From positions 1 to 64,000 of the forward strand of contig NZ_JANAVF010000018.1 of the NCBI RefSeq assembly GCF_024213195.1: a stretch of 64,000 bases of DNA. Reading direction: 5' to 3'. Shown here piece after piece: positions 15,926-23,662 of the stretch. The first letter of the stretch is position 1. Every line of letters begins with the position of its first letter. This DNA comes from Streptomyces sp. TBY4. GTDB lineage: Bacteria; Actinomycetota; Actinomycetes; Streptomycetales; Streptomycetaceae. The notes under the pieces were generated by a model. That model had not been told where the DNA came from. It did no database searches and worked only from the letters and a program-made list of their open reading frames with translations. The translations under genes were made by a program, and so were the position numbers.

Positions 15926-16092
15926 CCGTCCGGCGCCCCCGGGTGCGGCGCGATCGGGCCCCACGGCGGGCCACCGGTCCGGCGTGGGGGGCCGGAAATG
16001 GTCCATCCGTGTCATGCGCGCCGCGCCGCGCGCTCCCTACGCTGAGAAGCCGAACGCCGGCGACCGGACGACGGCAGATTGAGGTGACACGC

Positions 16093-16248
16093 GTGACTCC
16101 CGCAGGTGGTTCGACGGTGCAGGACCTCGTGGCTCTCGCCGAGATCGACCTGTGCGGAGAGTTGATCATCGCGGCGTCGGCCGTGGCCGAGGAGCGGCTC
16201 AGCCAGGACCGGATCGACGAGGTGCTGATGGGCGTGATGTCCGGCTGA
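16093..16248 (+). CDS. Small acidic protein, unknown function
   Basis: 51 aa from GTG at 16093; an in-frame GTG at 16084 is an alternative. The sequence is helical and acidic (VQDLVALAEIDLCGELIIAA, then SQDRIDEVLMGVMSG) with one Cys. GAGGTGA upstream serves as ribosome binding site for either start. The compact amphipathic pattern and codon usage suggest a real protein conserved in Streptomyces. I do not know its role. It converges on csoR with a 36-nt gap. Confidence 0.6.
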   Translation: MTPAGGSTVQDLVALAEIDLCGELIIAASAVAEERLSQDRIDEVLMGVMSG

Positions 16249-16284
16249 CCCCTGTCCGGCCGACCCCGGCTCCCCGGGTCCGCC

Positions 16285-16647
16285 TCAGGTGCGCAGCAGC
16301 CGGGCGATCGCCTTCGTCGCTTCCTCGACCTTGGCGTCGATCTCTCCCCCGCCCTTGAGGGCGGCGTCGGCGACGCAGTGGCGCAGGTGCTCCTCCAGGA
16401 GCTGGAGCGCGAAGGACTGGAGCGCCTTCGTGCTCGCCGAGACCTGGGTGAGTATGTCGATGCAGTAGACGTCCTCGTCGACGAGGCGCTGGAGTCCGCG
16501 GATCTGGCCCTCGATCCGGCGCAGGCGCTTGAGGTGCTCGTCCTTCTGGTGGTGGTAGCCGTGCACCGCGCCGGTGCTGGTGTCCGCGCCCGCGTCCGTA
16601 TCCGTGGCCGTCGTGGCTCCGGAGCCCTCCGCCTGGATGGCAGTCAT
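16285..16647 (-). CDS. csoR: CsoR-type copper-sensing repressor
   Basis: 120 aa, CsoR/RcnR fold. The Cu(I) triad Cys-His-Cys is present: Cys in VYCIDILTQ, then His and Cys in LLEEHLRHCV (H-x3-C). The N terminus has LKRLRRIEGQIRGLQRLVDE, the family DNA-binding helix. An Ala/Thr/Asp-rich extension precedes it. Copper binding releases the tetramer from DNA and induces copper export genes. The ATG at 16647 follows GGGAGGA. A perfect inverted repeat 29 nt upstream is its likely own operator. It corresponds to SCO4136, known as CsoR. Confidence 0.92.
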   Translation of the reverse strand: MTAIQAEGSGATTATDTDAGADTSTGAVHGYHHQKDEHLKRLRRIEGQIRGLQRLVDEDVYCIDILTQVSASTKALQSFALQLLEEHLRHCVADAALKGGGEIDAKVEEATKAIARLLRT

Positions 16648-16675
16648 GCGTCCTCCCGTGGTCCGGAATGGGGGA

Positions 16676-16698
16676 CCTATACCCCTCATGGGTATAGG
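16676..16698 (-). promoter_or_regulatory. Inverted-repeat operator for CsoR
   Basis: CCTATACCC (16676-16684) and GGGTATAGG (16690-16698) form a perfect 9-bp inverted repeat around CTCAT. The shape fits CsoR operators, G/C tracts in a TA-flanked dyad. It is just upstream of csoR, indicating autoregulation. Confidence 0.75.
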
Positions 16699-16774
16699 GT
16701 ACCGGCCCCAGGCCGCGAGGGCAGGGGGCCGTCGTCCTCACTCTGCCTGATGGAGGACACTGGGGAACTGCCGG

Positions 16775-16804
16775 TTAGCCGTGGCCGGGGGATGCGCCTA
16801 GCAT
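16775..16804 (+). promoter_or_regulatory. Possible promoter for DUF47-pit
   Basis: TTAGCC (16775-16780) and TAGCAT (16799-16804) are spaced 18 nt, with TAGCAT 37 nt before the GTG of the DUF47 gene. The -35 is weak. No 11-nt PHO-box repeats are seen here. Confidence 0.35.
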
Positions 16805-16841
16805 CAGCCTGACCGAATCCAATGCACCCCGAGGACCTCAC

Positions 16842-17462
16842 GTGCGATTTCGTCTGACCCCCAGGGAGACGAGCTTCTACGACATGTTCGCCGCATCCGC
16901 GGACAACATCGTCACGGGCTCCAAGCTCCTCATGGAACTGCTCGGAGCGGACTCCTCCGCCCGGGCCGAGATCGCGGAGCGGATGCGGGCAGCGGAGCAC
17001 GCGGGAGACGACGCCACCCACGCGATCTTCCACCAGCTCAACTCCTCCTTCATCACGCCGTTCGACCGCGAGGACATCTACAACCTGGCGTCCTGCCTCG
17101 ACGACATCATGGACTTCATGGAGGAGGCGGTCGACCTGGTCGTCCTCTACAACGTGGAGGAGCTCCCCAAGGGCGTCGAGCAGCAGATCGAGGTCCTGGC
17201 GCGTGCGGCCGAGCTGACCGCCGAGGCCATGCCCCACCTGCGCACGATGGAGAACCTGACCGAGTACTGGATCGAGGTCAACCGCCTTGAGAACCAGGCC
17301 GACCAGATCCACCGCAAGCTGCTCGCCCAGCTCTTCAACGGCAAGTACGACGCCATCGAGGTGCTGAAGCTCAAGCAGATCGTCGACGTGCTCGAAGAGG
17401 CGGCCGACGCGTTCGAGCACGTCGCGAACACGGTGGAGACCATCGCGGTCAAGGAGTCCTGA
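16842..17462 (+). CDS. DUF47-family (PhoU-like) phosphate transport accessory protein
   Basis: 206 aa, all-helical PhoU_div/DUF47 protein. Conserved acidic helices include EHAGDDATHAIFHQLNSSF, DREDIYNLASCLDDIMDFME and RLENQADQIHRKLLAQLF, the E-x-x-(A)D-x-x-H metal-binding motifs of the family. Such proteins modulate Pit transporters from the cytosol. GTG start at 16842 with GAGGA 6 nt upstream. Only 5 nt separates it from the Pit transporter gene, so they form an operon. Confidence 0.93.
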   Translation: MRFRLTPRETSFYDMFAASADNIVTGSKLLMELLGADSSARAEIAERMRAAEHAGDDATHAIFHQLNSSFITPFDREDIYNLASCLDDIMDFMEEAVDLVVLYNVEELPKGVEQQIEVLARAAELTAEAMPHLRTMENLTEYWIEVNRLENQADQIHRKLLAQLFNGKYDAIEVLKLKQIVDVLEEAADAFEHVANTVETIAVKES

Positions 17463-17467
17463 ACCTC

Positions 17468-18466
17468 GTGGACACCTTCGCACTGGTCGTGACCATCGGT
17501 GTCGCGCTCGGCTTTACCTATACGAACGGTTTCCACGACTCCGCGAACGCGATCGCGACCTCGGTCTCGACCCGTGCGCTGACCCCGCGCGCCGCGCTCG
17601 CGATGGCCGCGGTCATGAACCTCGCCGGTGCCTTCCTCGGCAGCGGGGTCGCCAAGACGGTGAGCGAGGGCCTGATCGAGACGCCCCACGGCAACCGGGG
17701 CATGTGGATCCTCTTCGCGGCGCTCGTCGGCGCGATCGTCTGGAACCTGATCACCTGGTACTTCGGCCTGCCCTCGTCCTCCTCGCACGCGCTGTTCGGC
17801 GGCATGGTGGGCGCGGCGCTGGCGGGCGGGACCGAGGTGATCTGGTCGGGCGTGGTCGACAAGGTCGTCATCCCGATGTTCATCTCCCCGGTGGTCGGCC
17901 TCGTCGTCGGCTACCTGGTGATGGTCGCCATCATGTGGATGTTCCGCCGCGCCAACCCGCACAAGGCCAAGCGCGGGTTCCGCATCGCGCAGACGGTCTC
18001 GGCGGCCGGCATGGCGCTCGGCCACGGTCTGCAGGACGCGCAGAAGACCATGGGCATCGTGATGATGGCCCTGGTCATCGCGGACGTGCAGAACCAGGGC
18101 GACGCGATCCCGGTCTGGGTCAAGGTCGCGTGTGCCGTGATGCTCTCGCTGGGTACGTACGCGGGCGGCTGGCGCATCATGCGCACCCTCGGCCGCAAGA
18201 TCATCGAGCTGGACCCGCCGCAGGGCTTCGCGGCGGAGACCACCGGTGCCTCGATCATGTTCGGCTCGGCGTTCCTCTTCCACGCGCCGATCTCCACCAC
18301 CCACGTGATCACCTCGGCGATCATGGGTGTGGGCGCGACCAAGCGGGTGAACGCGGTCCGCTGGGGCGTCGCCAAGAACATCATCCTGGGCTGGTTCATC
18401 ACCATGCCGGCGGCGGCGCTGGTCGCGGCCCTCAGCTTCTGGGTGGTCAACCTCGCCTTCGTGTGA
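17468..18466 (+). CDS. pitH1: Low-affinity inorganic phosphate transporter PitH1
   Basis: 332 aa, about ten membrane helices. It carries the PiT signature twice: GFHDSANAIATSVSTRALTP near the N terminus and ATTGASIMFGSAFLFHAPIS-like sequence with STTHVITSAIMGVG near the C terminus, plus GLPSSSSHALFGGMVGAA. It imports metal-phosphate complexes with protons. GTG start at 17468. Cotranscribed with DUF47, typical for Streptomyces pitH1 (SCO4138). A 40-nt perfect palindrome follows the gene and probably ends transcription. Confidence 0.94.
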   Translation: MDTFALVVTIGVALGFTYTNGFHDSANAIATSVSTRALTPRAALAMAAVMNLAGAFLGSGVAKTVSEGLIETPHGNRGMWILFAALVGAIVWNLITWYFGLPSSSSHALFGGMVGAALAGGTEVIWSGVVDKVVIPMFISPVVGLVVGYLVMVAIMWMFRRANPHKAKRGFRIAQTVSAAGMALGHGLQDAQKTMGIVMMALVIADVQNQGDAIPVWVKVACAVMLSLGTYAGGWRIMRTLGRKIIELDPPQGFAAETTGASIMFGSAFLFHAPISTTHVITSAIMGVGATKRVNAVRWGVAKNIILGWFITMPAAALVAALSFWVVNLAFV

Positions 18467-18500
18467 CCGTACGCGTCGTACGCGATGCCGTACGGAAACC

Positions 18501-18540
18501 AGTGCGCCCCGCCGGATCGGCCGATCCGGCGGGGCGCACT
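18501..18540. terminator. Perfect 40-nt palindrome, bidirectional terminator
   Basis: Two 20-nt arms, AGTGCGCCCCGCCGGATCGG and its exact complement, abut with no spacer. It lies between the convergent pit and FG-GAP fragment. No T run is present, which is common for GC-rich Streptomyces terminators. Confidence 0.75.
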
Positions 18541-18563
18541 GGCATGTCGGGCGTGCGGGTGGG

Positions 18564-18803
18564 TCAGCCGACGGTGCGGAAGCCGAAGGAGGCGAGGCCC
18601 TTCGGGCCGCCGAGGTCGGCGAGGTTGAAGCTGGTGGCGCCGGTGGTGGCGATGCCGGTCTTGCTGCCGCGCAGCACGGTGACGGCGCCGGACCTGTTGC
18701 CCTTGGGGCCCGGACCGATCTCGCCCGGAGCCCCGATGAGCAGGTCGGCGTAGCCGTCCCCGTCGACGTCGGCGACGTCGACCGCCAGGGTCTGCTTGCG
18801 CAT
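18564..18803 (-). pseudogene. Truncated FG-GAP repeat protein fragment
   Basis: 79 codons. One FG-GAP calcium-binding repeat (DVDGDGYADLLIGAPGE), then GAVTVLRGSKTGI and a tail GATSFNLADLGGPKGLASFG that closely mirrors the end of the neighbouring FG-GAP protein (GATSFGLTALGG...GASNFG). It lacks a signal peptide and the other blades. DNA identity is high in places, for example GCTGCCGCGCAGCACGGTGA in both. I read it as the remnant of a tandem duplication that lost its front. Its ATG has no good ribosome binding site; if expressed, the product would not be secreted. Confidence 0.65.
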
Positions 18804-18842
18804 GGGTGAGGGCTCCGGTGAGGGCGGGGGCTCCGGTTCGGG

Positions 18843-20309
18843 TTAGCCCGCGAAGCGGTAGCCGAAGTTGGAGGCTCCGGCGGTGCCGCCGAGGGCGGTC
18901 AGGCCGAAGCTGGTGGCGCCCGTGCCCGTGAGGCCGGTGCCGGGCGCGGTGGTGAGGTTCCAGACGCGGCCGGTGAAGCCGTCCTCGCCGTTGCCGCCGA
19001 CGTAGACCTCGGGCCTGCCGTTCTTGTCCGAGTCGATCGCGGCGATCGCGGAGCCGAAGTGGTCGTTGTTCTCGGAGGCGCTGGGGACGCCTGCGGTGTT
19101 CTGGGTGAGGGTCTTCGCGCCGGTGGTGGTGATGCCGGTCCTGCTGCCGCGCAGCACGGTGACGGCGCCGGCGCCGGTGGTGGTGGCCGCGTCGTCACCG
19201 GTCTCGTACGAGGCGCCGATCAGCAGGTCCGCGAAGCCGTCGCCGTCGGTGTCGGTGATCTCCAGGGTGCTGCCCCAGCGGTCGCCGATCTCGGACACGC
19301 CGGGGACGCCGGGGGAGGACTGGGAGAGGAGCAGGGCGGGAGTGGTGGTGCTGAGGCCGTTCGGGCCGCCGTAGTTCACGCTGACGGCATCCCGCACGGC
19401 GTTGGTCTGGGCATGGGAGTAGCCGAGGCCGACGGCCAGGTCCAGGTATCCGTCACCGTTGAGGTCGCCGAAGGCGGAGCCGTACGGGGTCGAGTAGTTC
19501 GCGTACTCCTTGAACGTGCCGCTGCCCTTGACCAGGCCGGTGGGGCTGCCCTTGAGGACGGTGCTCGCGGGCTTGTAGTCGCGGTGGCCGACGACGGTGA
19601 CGTCCGCGAGCCCGTCGCCCGTGATGTCTCCGACGAAGAGGCCGTTGCCGCGGAGGCCGATGCCGTCCTGGTTCCAGATGTCGCGGACGACGGTGGACGC
19701 GGCTCTGCCCGTGGTCCGGTTGATCGGCCCGGACAGGACGGAGAACGTGAAGCCGAGGCGGCCGCCGTGGGAGCGGATCACGATGTCGTCGGTGCCGTCG
19801 CCGTTGATGTCGCCGGTACCGAGGCCGGCACCGAGGAGCTCGGGGTCGGTGGACGTGGCGGTGCCCCGCGGGAGGGTGGTGGAGGCGCCCGTGATACCGG
19901 TCTTGGAGCCCCAGAGGATCACGTTCTTCGAGACCCACTGGACGTACAGGTCGTCGTAGCCGTCGCCGTCGAAGTCGCCGTGGGCCGAGACCTCGCGCCA
20001 CTTGCCGTCCGGGGCCGGGTCGCCGGGGACGCCGGGGGTGGCCTGGGTGATGACCGCGGCCGTGTCGTGCTTCAGGCCGGTGGCCGAGCCGTAGGCGATG
20101 GTGATGGCGCCGGCCCGCTTGACGCCGTTCACGGTGGCGGTGTGGGCGCCGATGGCGAGGTCGGCGTAGCCGTCGCCGTTGAAGTCGGCGGTGTCCTTGG
20201 TCAGGGGCTTGGCCGGGGCGGCCGGGGCCGCCGTGGCGGGGGGCAGGCCGGTGACGGCCAGCACGGCCGCGGTGCAGGCGGCGGCCGTCAGGTACGTGGT
20301 GCTGCGCAA
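18843..20309 (-). CDS. Secreted FG-GAP (integrin-like beta-propeller) protein
   Basis: 488 aa from TTG at 20309, with GGGGGGA just upstream. A signal peptide (LTAAACTAAVLAVTGLPPAT) leads to an Ala/Pro linker and seven FG-GAP repeats with DxDGDGxxDL calcium loops: DFNGDGYADLAIG, DFDGDGYDDLYV, DINGDGTDDIVI, DITGDGLADVTV, DLNGDGYLDLAVG, DTDGDGFADLLIG, DSDKNGRPEVYVG. Seven repeats suit a complete propeller. Extracellular; ligand or adhesion role unknown. The frame remains open upstream to 20588 but crosses a microsatellite and the pst terminator, so the longer start is rejected. Confidence 0.85.
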   Translation of the reverse strand: MRSTTYLTAAACTAAVLAVTGLPPATAAPAAPAKPLTKDTADFNGDGYADLAIGAHTATVNGVKRAGAITIAYGSATGLKHDTAAVITQATPGVPGDPAPDGKWREVSAHGDFDGDGYDDLYVQWVSKNVILWGSKTGITGASTTLPRGTATSTDPELLGAGLGTGDINGDGTDDIVIRSHGGRLGFTFSVLSGPINRTTGRAASTVVRDIWNQDGIGLRGNGLFVGDITGDGLADVTVVGHRDYKPASTVLKGSPTGLVKGSGTFKEYANYSTPYGSAFGDLNGDGYLDLAVGLGYSHAQTNAVRDAVSVNYGGPNGLSTTTPALLLSQSSPGVPGVSEIGDRWGSTLEITDTDGDGFADLLIGASYETGDDAATTTGAGAVTVLRGSRTGITTTGAKTLTQNTAGVPSASENNDHFGSAIAAIDSDKNGRPEVYVGGNGEDGFTGRVWNLTTAPGTGLTGTGATSFGLTALGGTAGASNFGYRFAG

Positions 20310-20430
20310 AGGATCCCCCCGGAGTCCGGTGGCGGCGATAACGGCCGCTTCCCGTACGTGACTTGTCGCTGGCGTACGTATGACCGACGAGCGGGCGCCA
20401 GGGTTGTTGTGATCCAGGTCACGATCAGGT

Positions 20431-20470
20431 GGGTGGGTGGGTGGGTGGGTGGGTGGGTGGGTGGGTGGGT
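20431..20470 (+). repeat. (GGGT)10 tetranucleotide microsatellite
   Basis: Ten uninterrupted GGGT units. Four or more G3 runs with single-base loops is the most stable class of intramolecular G-quadruplex. It lies on the + strand between the pst terminator and the FG-GAP promoter. The number of units is likely to vary by slippage. Confidence 0.95.
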
Positions 20471-20496
20471 GGTGTGCGGGGGCCGGGAAAAGAAGT

Positions 20497-20540
20497 GGGC
20501 CGGCTCCCCCCACCCAGGGGGAGCCGGCCCTTTTTTCTTT
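20497..20540. terminator. Intrinsic terminator after pstB (bidirectional)
   Basis: A 14-bp stem, GGGCCGGCTCCCCC with its exact complement, closes a 6-nt loop and is followed on the + strand by TTTTTTCTTT. On the minus strand the flank reads ACTTCTTTTCCC, so it can also end the pstSCAB transcript. Confidence 0.9.
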
Positions 20541-20618
20541 CGCCTTGCGGTGGCACCGCCATGCAGCACCGCAGGACGCCTGCGTCACGCGGCGGAGCCG
20601 CGTGATGTCTGGTCCGGT

Positions 20619-21395
20619 TTAGCCGAAGCGGCCGGAGATGTAGTCCTCGGTCGCCTGCACGGACGGGTTCGAGAAGATCCGGTCCGTGTCGTCGAGCTCG
20701 ATCAGCTTGCCGGGCTGGCCGACCGCGGAGAGGTTGAAGAAGGCCGTGCGGTCGGAGACGCGCGCCGCCTGCTGCATGTTGTGCGTCACGATGACGATCG
20801 TGAAGCGCTCCTTGAGCTCGCCGATCAGGTCCTCGATGGCGAGGGTGGAGATCGGGTCGAGGGCCGAGCAGGGCTCGTCCATCAGGAGGACCTGGGGCTC
20901 GACCGCGATGGCGCGGGCGATGCACAGGCGCTGCTGCTGGCCGCCGGAGAGGCCGGAGCCCGGCTTGTTCAGGCGGTCCTTGACCTCGTTCCAGAGGTTG
21001 GCGCCCTGGAGGGACTTCTCCACGATGTCCGAGAGCTCGGACTTCCGATAGGAGCCGTTGAGGCGCAGGCCCGCCGCCACGTTGTCGAAGATCGACATGG
21101 TGGGGAAGGGGTTCGGGCGCTGGAAGACCATGCCGACCGTGCGGCGGACCGCGACCGGGTCCACGCCGGGGCCGTACAGGTTCTCGTCGTCCAGCAGCAC
21201 CTTGCCCTCGACGCGGCCGCCGGGGGTGACCTCGTGCATGCGGTTCAGGGTGCGCAGGAAGGTGGACTTGCCGCAGCCGGAGGGGCCGATGAAGGCGGTC
21301 ACGGAGCGGGGCTCCACGGTCATCGAGATGTCGTCGATGGCCTTGTGGGTGCCGTAGAAGGCGGACAGTCCGCTGACGTCGATTCGCTTAGCCAT
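20619..21395 (-). CDS. pstB: Phosphate ABC transporter ATP-binding protein PstB
   Basis: 258 aa ABC ATPase. Walker A GPSGCGKST, Q-loop region GMVFQRPNPFPTMSIF, signature LSGGQQQRLCIARAIA and Walker B VLLMDEPCSALDP are all intact. NPFPTMSIFDNVAAGLR and MHEVTPGGRVEGKVLLD are PstB-specific. It powers high-affinity phosphate import through PstC-PstA from the cytosolic face. Last gene of pstSCAB, 30 nt after pstA, followed by an intrinsic terminator. Confidence 0.97.
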   Translation of the reverse strand: MAKRIDVSGLSAFYGTHKAIDDISMTVEPRSVTAFIGPSGCGKSTFLRTLNRMHEVTPGGRVEGKVLLDDENLYGPGVDPVAVRRTVGMVFQRPNPFPTMSIFDNVAAGLRLNGSYRKSELSDIVEKSLQGANLWNEVKDRLNKPGSGLSGGQQQRLCIARAIAVEPQVLLMDEPCSALDPISTLAIEDLIGELKERFTIVIVTHNMQQAARVSDRTAFFNLSAVGQPGKLIELDDTDRIFSNPSVQATEDYISGRFG

Positions 21396-21425
21396 GAGGG
21401 GTCACTTCGCTTTCAAAGAGTCGCG

Positions 21426-22508
21426 TCAGCGACCGGTCTTGGGGGCCTTCCAGCGGGCGATGCCGCGGGCCACCAGATTGAGGATCATGACGAAGGCGAT
21501 CAGGACGAGCGCTGCGGCCCATGCCCGGTCGTAGGAGGCTTCACTGCCGACCTTGTACTGCTCCCAGATGTACAGGGGGAGCGAGGACTGGGCACCTTCG
21601 AAGGGGTTGTTGTTGATCAGCTGGGTGCCGAAGACCAGCAGCATGATCGGCGCGGTCTCGCCCGCGATACGGGCGACGGCCAGCATCACGCCGGTGGCGA
21701 TTCCGCCGATGGCGGTGGGCACGACGACCTTGAGGATCACGCGCCACTTCGGTACGCCGAGGGCCAGGGCGGCCTCGCGCAGCTCGTTGGGGACGAGCTT
21801 GAGCATCTCCTCGGTGGAGCGGACCACGACGGGCATCATCAGGATCGACAGGGCCAGGGCGCCGGCGAAGCCGGAGGGGCCGAAGCCGAGCATCAGGGTC
21901 CACGTCGTGAGGATGAAGAGACCCGCGACGATGGAGGGGATGCCGGTCATGACGTCGACGAAGAAGGTGACGGCCTTGGCGAGCGAGCCCTTGCCGTACT
22001 CGACCAGGTAGACGGCGGTCAGCAGGCCGATGGGCGCCGAGATCGCGGTGGCCAGGGCGACCTGCTCGATGGTGCCGAGGAGGGCGTGGTAGACGCCGCC
22101 GCCGGCCTCGAAGGAGGTCACGCCGTTCATCGAGTGGCTGAGGAAGCCGCCGTCGAGGACCTTGATGCCGCGGCTGATCGTCGTCCACAGCAGCGAGAGC
22201 AGCGGGACGAGGGCGAGGATGAAGCAGACCCAGACGACGGAGGTCGCGACCCGGTCCTTGGCCTGGCGGCGGTTCTCGACGACCGAGCTGGCCGTGTACG
22301 TGATGACCACGAAGAGGATGGCCGCGAGCAGGCCCCACTGGACCTTGCTGTGGAGGTCGAAGAGGACGCCGAGGCCGGAGCCGAGGGCGGTCGAGAGGAC
22401 GGCGATGCCGGCCGGGGCCCAGCGGGGCAGGTGGCCCTGCGTCAGGCTGCTGGGGGCGACGGACTGGCGGGCCCGGGAGGGGCGCTGGTCCTGGAGTGCG
22501 TGGCTCAT
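21426..22508 (-). CDS. pstA: Phosphate ABC transporter permease PstA
   Basis: 360 aa, about six or seven membrane helices. The permease EAA-like loop is ELREAALALGVPKWRVILKV, and GIKVLDGGFLSHSMNGV plus TGIPSIVAGLFILTT are PstA features. The N-terminal 30 residues are a polar extension before the first helix. It forms the membrane channel with PstC. Its ATG overlaps the pstC stop as ATGA, so the two are translationally coupled at equal dose. Confidence 0.96.
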   Translation of the reverse strand: MSHALQDQRPSRARQSVAPSSLTQGHLPRWAPAGIAVLSTALGSGLGVLFDLHSKVQWGLLAAILFVVITYTASSVVENRRQAKDRVATSVVWVCFILALVPLLSLLWTTISRGIKVLDGGFLSHSMNGVTSFEAGGGVYHALLGTIEQVALATAISAPIGLLTAVYLVEYGKGSLAKAVTFFVDVMTGIPSIVAGLFILTTWTLMLGFGPSGFAGALALSILMMPVVVRSTEEMLKLVPNELREAALALGVPKWRVILKVVVPTAIGGIATGVMLAVARIAGETAPIMLLVFGTQLINNNPFEGAQSSLPLYIWEQYKVGSEASYDRAWAAALVLIAFVMILNLVARGIARWKAPKTGR

Positions 22509-23497
22509 CAGGCGTTCGCCCCCGAGAAGTCCTTGCGACGGGCGATGATCAGCCGGGCGGCGCCGTTGACCAGCAGGGTGAGCAGGAAGAGCACGAGGCC
22601 GGAGGCGATCAGGGCGTCGCGGCCGAACTCGTTGGCCTCGTCGAACTTCGCGGCGATGTTCTGCGCGAACGTGCCGCCGCCCGGGTCCAGGAGGTGGCCG
22701 GAGATCAGGAAGCTCGGGGAGAGGACGGTCGCGACGGCCATGGTCTCGCCGAGCGCGCGGCCGAGGCCGAGCATCGAGGCGGAGATGACTCCGGAGCGGC
22801 CGAAGGGCAGGACCGACATGCGGATGACCTCCCAGCGGGTCGCGCCGAGGGCCAGTGCGGCCTCCTCGTTCATGCGCGGGACCTGGAGGAAGACCTCGCG
22901 GCTGACGCTGGTCACGATCGGCAGGATCATGATCGCGAGCAGGATGCCGACGGTGAAGAGCGAGCGGGCGACGCCGACCTGGGTCTTGTCGAAGACGTAG
23001 GTCCAGCCCATGTACTCGTCGAGCCAGAGGTTCAGCCCGGCGAGCTGCGGGACGAGGAAGAGGGCGCCCCAGATGCCGTAGATGATCGACGGCACGGCGG
23101 CCAGCAGGTCGACCACGTAGGCGATGGGGGCGGCCAGCTTGCGCGGCGCGTAGTGCGAGATGAACAGGGCGATGCCGACAGCGATCGGAACCGCGATGGC
23201 CATCGCGATGATCGAGCTGACGACGGTGCCGAAGAGCAGGACGGCGATGCCGAAGACGGGGGGATTGGCCGACGCGTTCCAGTCGAACGTGGTGAGGAAG
23301 TTGCCCTCGTTGTCGGCCAGCGCGATGGACGCGCGGTAGGTGAGGAAGATGGCGATCGACGCCATGATCACCAGGAGCAGGATGCCGGAGCCCTGGGAGA
23401 GGCCCGCGAAGATCTTGTCACCGGCGCGGCCGGTGGACCTTCCGCTCTTGGAGACAGGCGGAGCCGTGTCTATCTGGGTGGGTGTGGTGGAAGCCAT
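22508..23497 (-). CDS. pstC: Phosphate ABC transporter permease PstC
   Basis: 329 aa, about six membrane helices. PstC markers include FDWNASANPPVFGIAVLLFG, AAVPSIIYGIWGALFLVPQL and the EAA loop MNEEAALALGATRWEVIRMS. The N-terminal 25 residues are cytosolic (STTPTQIDTAPPVSKSGRST). It pairs with PstA. A strong stem-loop in the 165-nt gap after pstS probably lowers its expression relative to PstS. Confidence 0.96.
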   Translation of the reverse strand: MASTTPTQIDTAPPVSKSGRSTGRAGDKIFAGLSQGSGILLLVIMASIAIFLTYRASIALADNEGNFLTTFDWNASANPPVFGIAVLLFGTVVSSIIAMAIAVPIAVGIALFISHYAPRKLAAPIAYVVDLLAAVPSIIYGIWGALFLVPQLAGLNLWLDEYMGWTYVFDKTQVGVARSLFTVGILLAIMILPIVTSVSREVFLQVPRMNEEAALALGATRWEVIRMSVLPFGRSGVISASMLGLGRALGETMAVATVLSPSFLISGHLLDPGGGTFAQNIAAKFDEANEFGRDALIASGLVLFLLTLLVNGAARLIIARRKDFSGANA

Positions 23498-23570
23498 GTT
23501 CTTTCCGGTCTGGATGGGGGGCAGGCCCCCTGGCGGCGGTGCACCGGATCCCCTGGGTGGAGGGGAGGGT

Positions 23571-23622
23571 CCCCGGGCCGGTCCGCTCCCCGGACGGGGG
23601 GAGCGGACCGGATGGCCCGGGG
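23571..23622 (-). promoter_or_regulatory. Stem-loop between pstS and pstC
   Basis: CCGGTCCGCTCCCC (23578-23591) pairs with GGGGAGCGGACCGG (23598-23611). An outer CCCCGGGCC/GGCCCGGGG pair extends the stem across a 2-nt bulge. There is no U run, so it probably gives partial termination or protects the pstS mRNA 3' end, leaving binding protein in excess over permease. Confidence 0.7.
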
Positions 23623-23662
23623 GTCTTGATCAGTCGATTACTCGATTACTTCGACGACTCGA

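Larger units (their letters stand above)
20310..20618 (+). other. Intergenic region with (GGGT)10 tract and terminator
   Basis: The 309 nt between the FG-GAP start and the pstB stop hold the promoter of the FG-GAP gene, a GGGT microsatellite (20431-20470) and an intrinsic terminator (20497-20540). No coding region is supported. Confidence 0.7.

Noticed and set aside
20310..20588. N-terminal extension of the FG-GAP protein
   Set aside because: It would translate the pst terminator and the GGGT tract (repeated His/Pro/Thr). The TTG at 20309 with a signal peptide explains the gene.
19059..23000. 1313-codon plus-strand frame opposite FG-GAP and pst genes
   Set aside because: It runs antisense through four well-defined genes and through the GGGT tract. 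Composition (Gly/Asp/Val-rich) shows it is a shadow.
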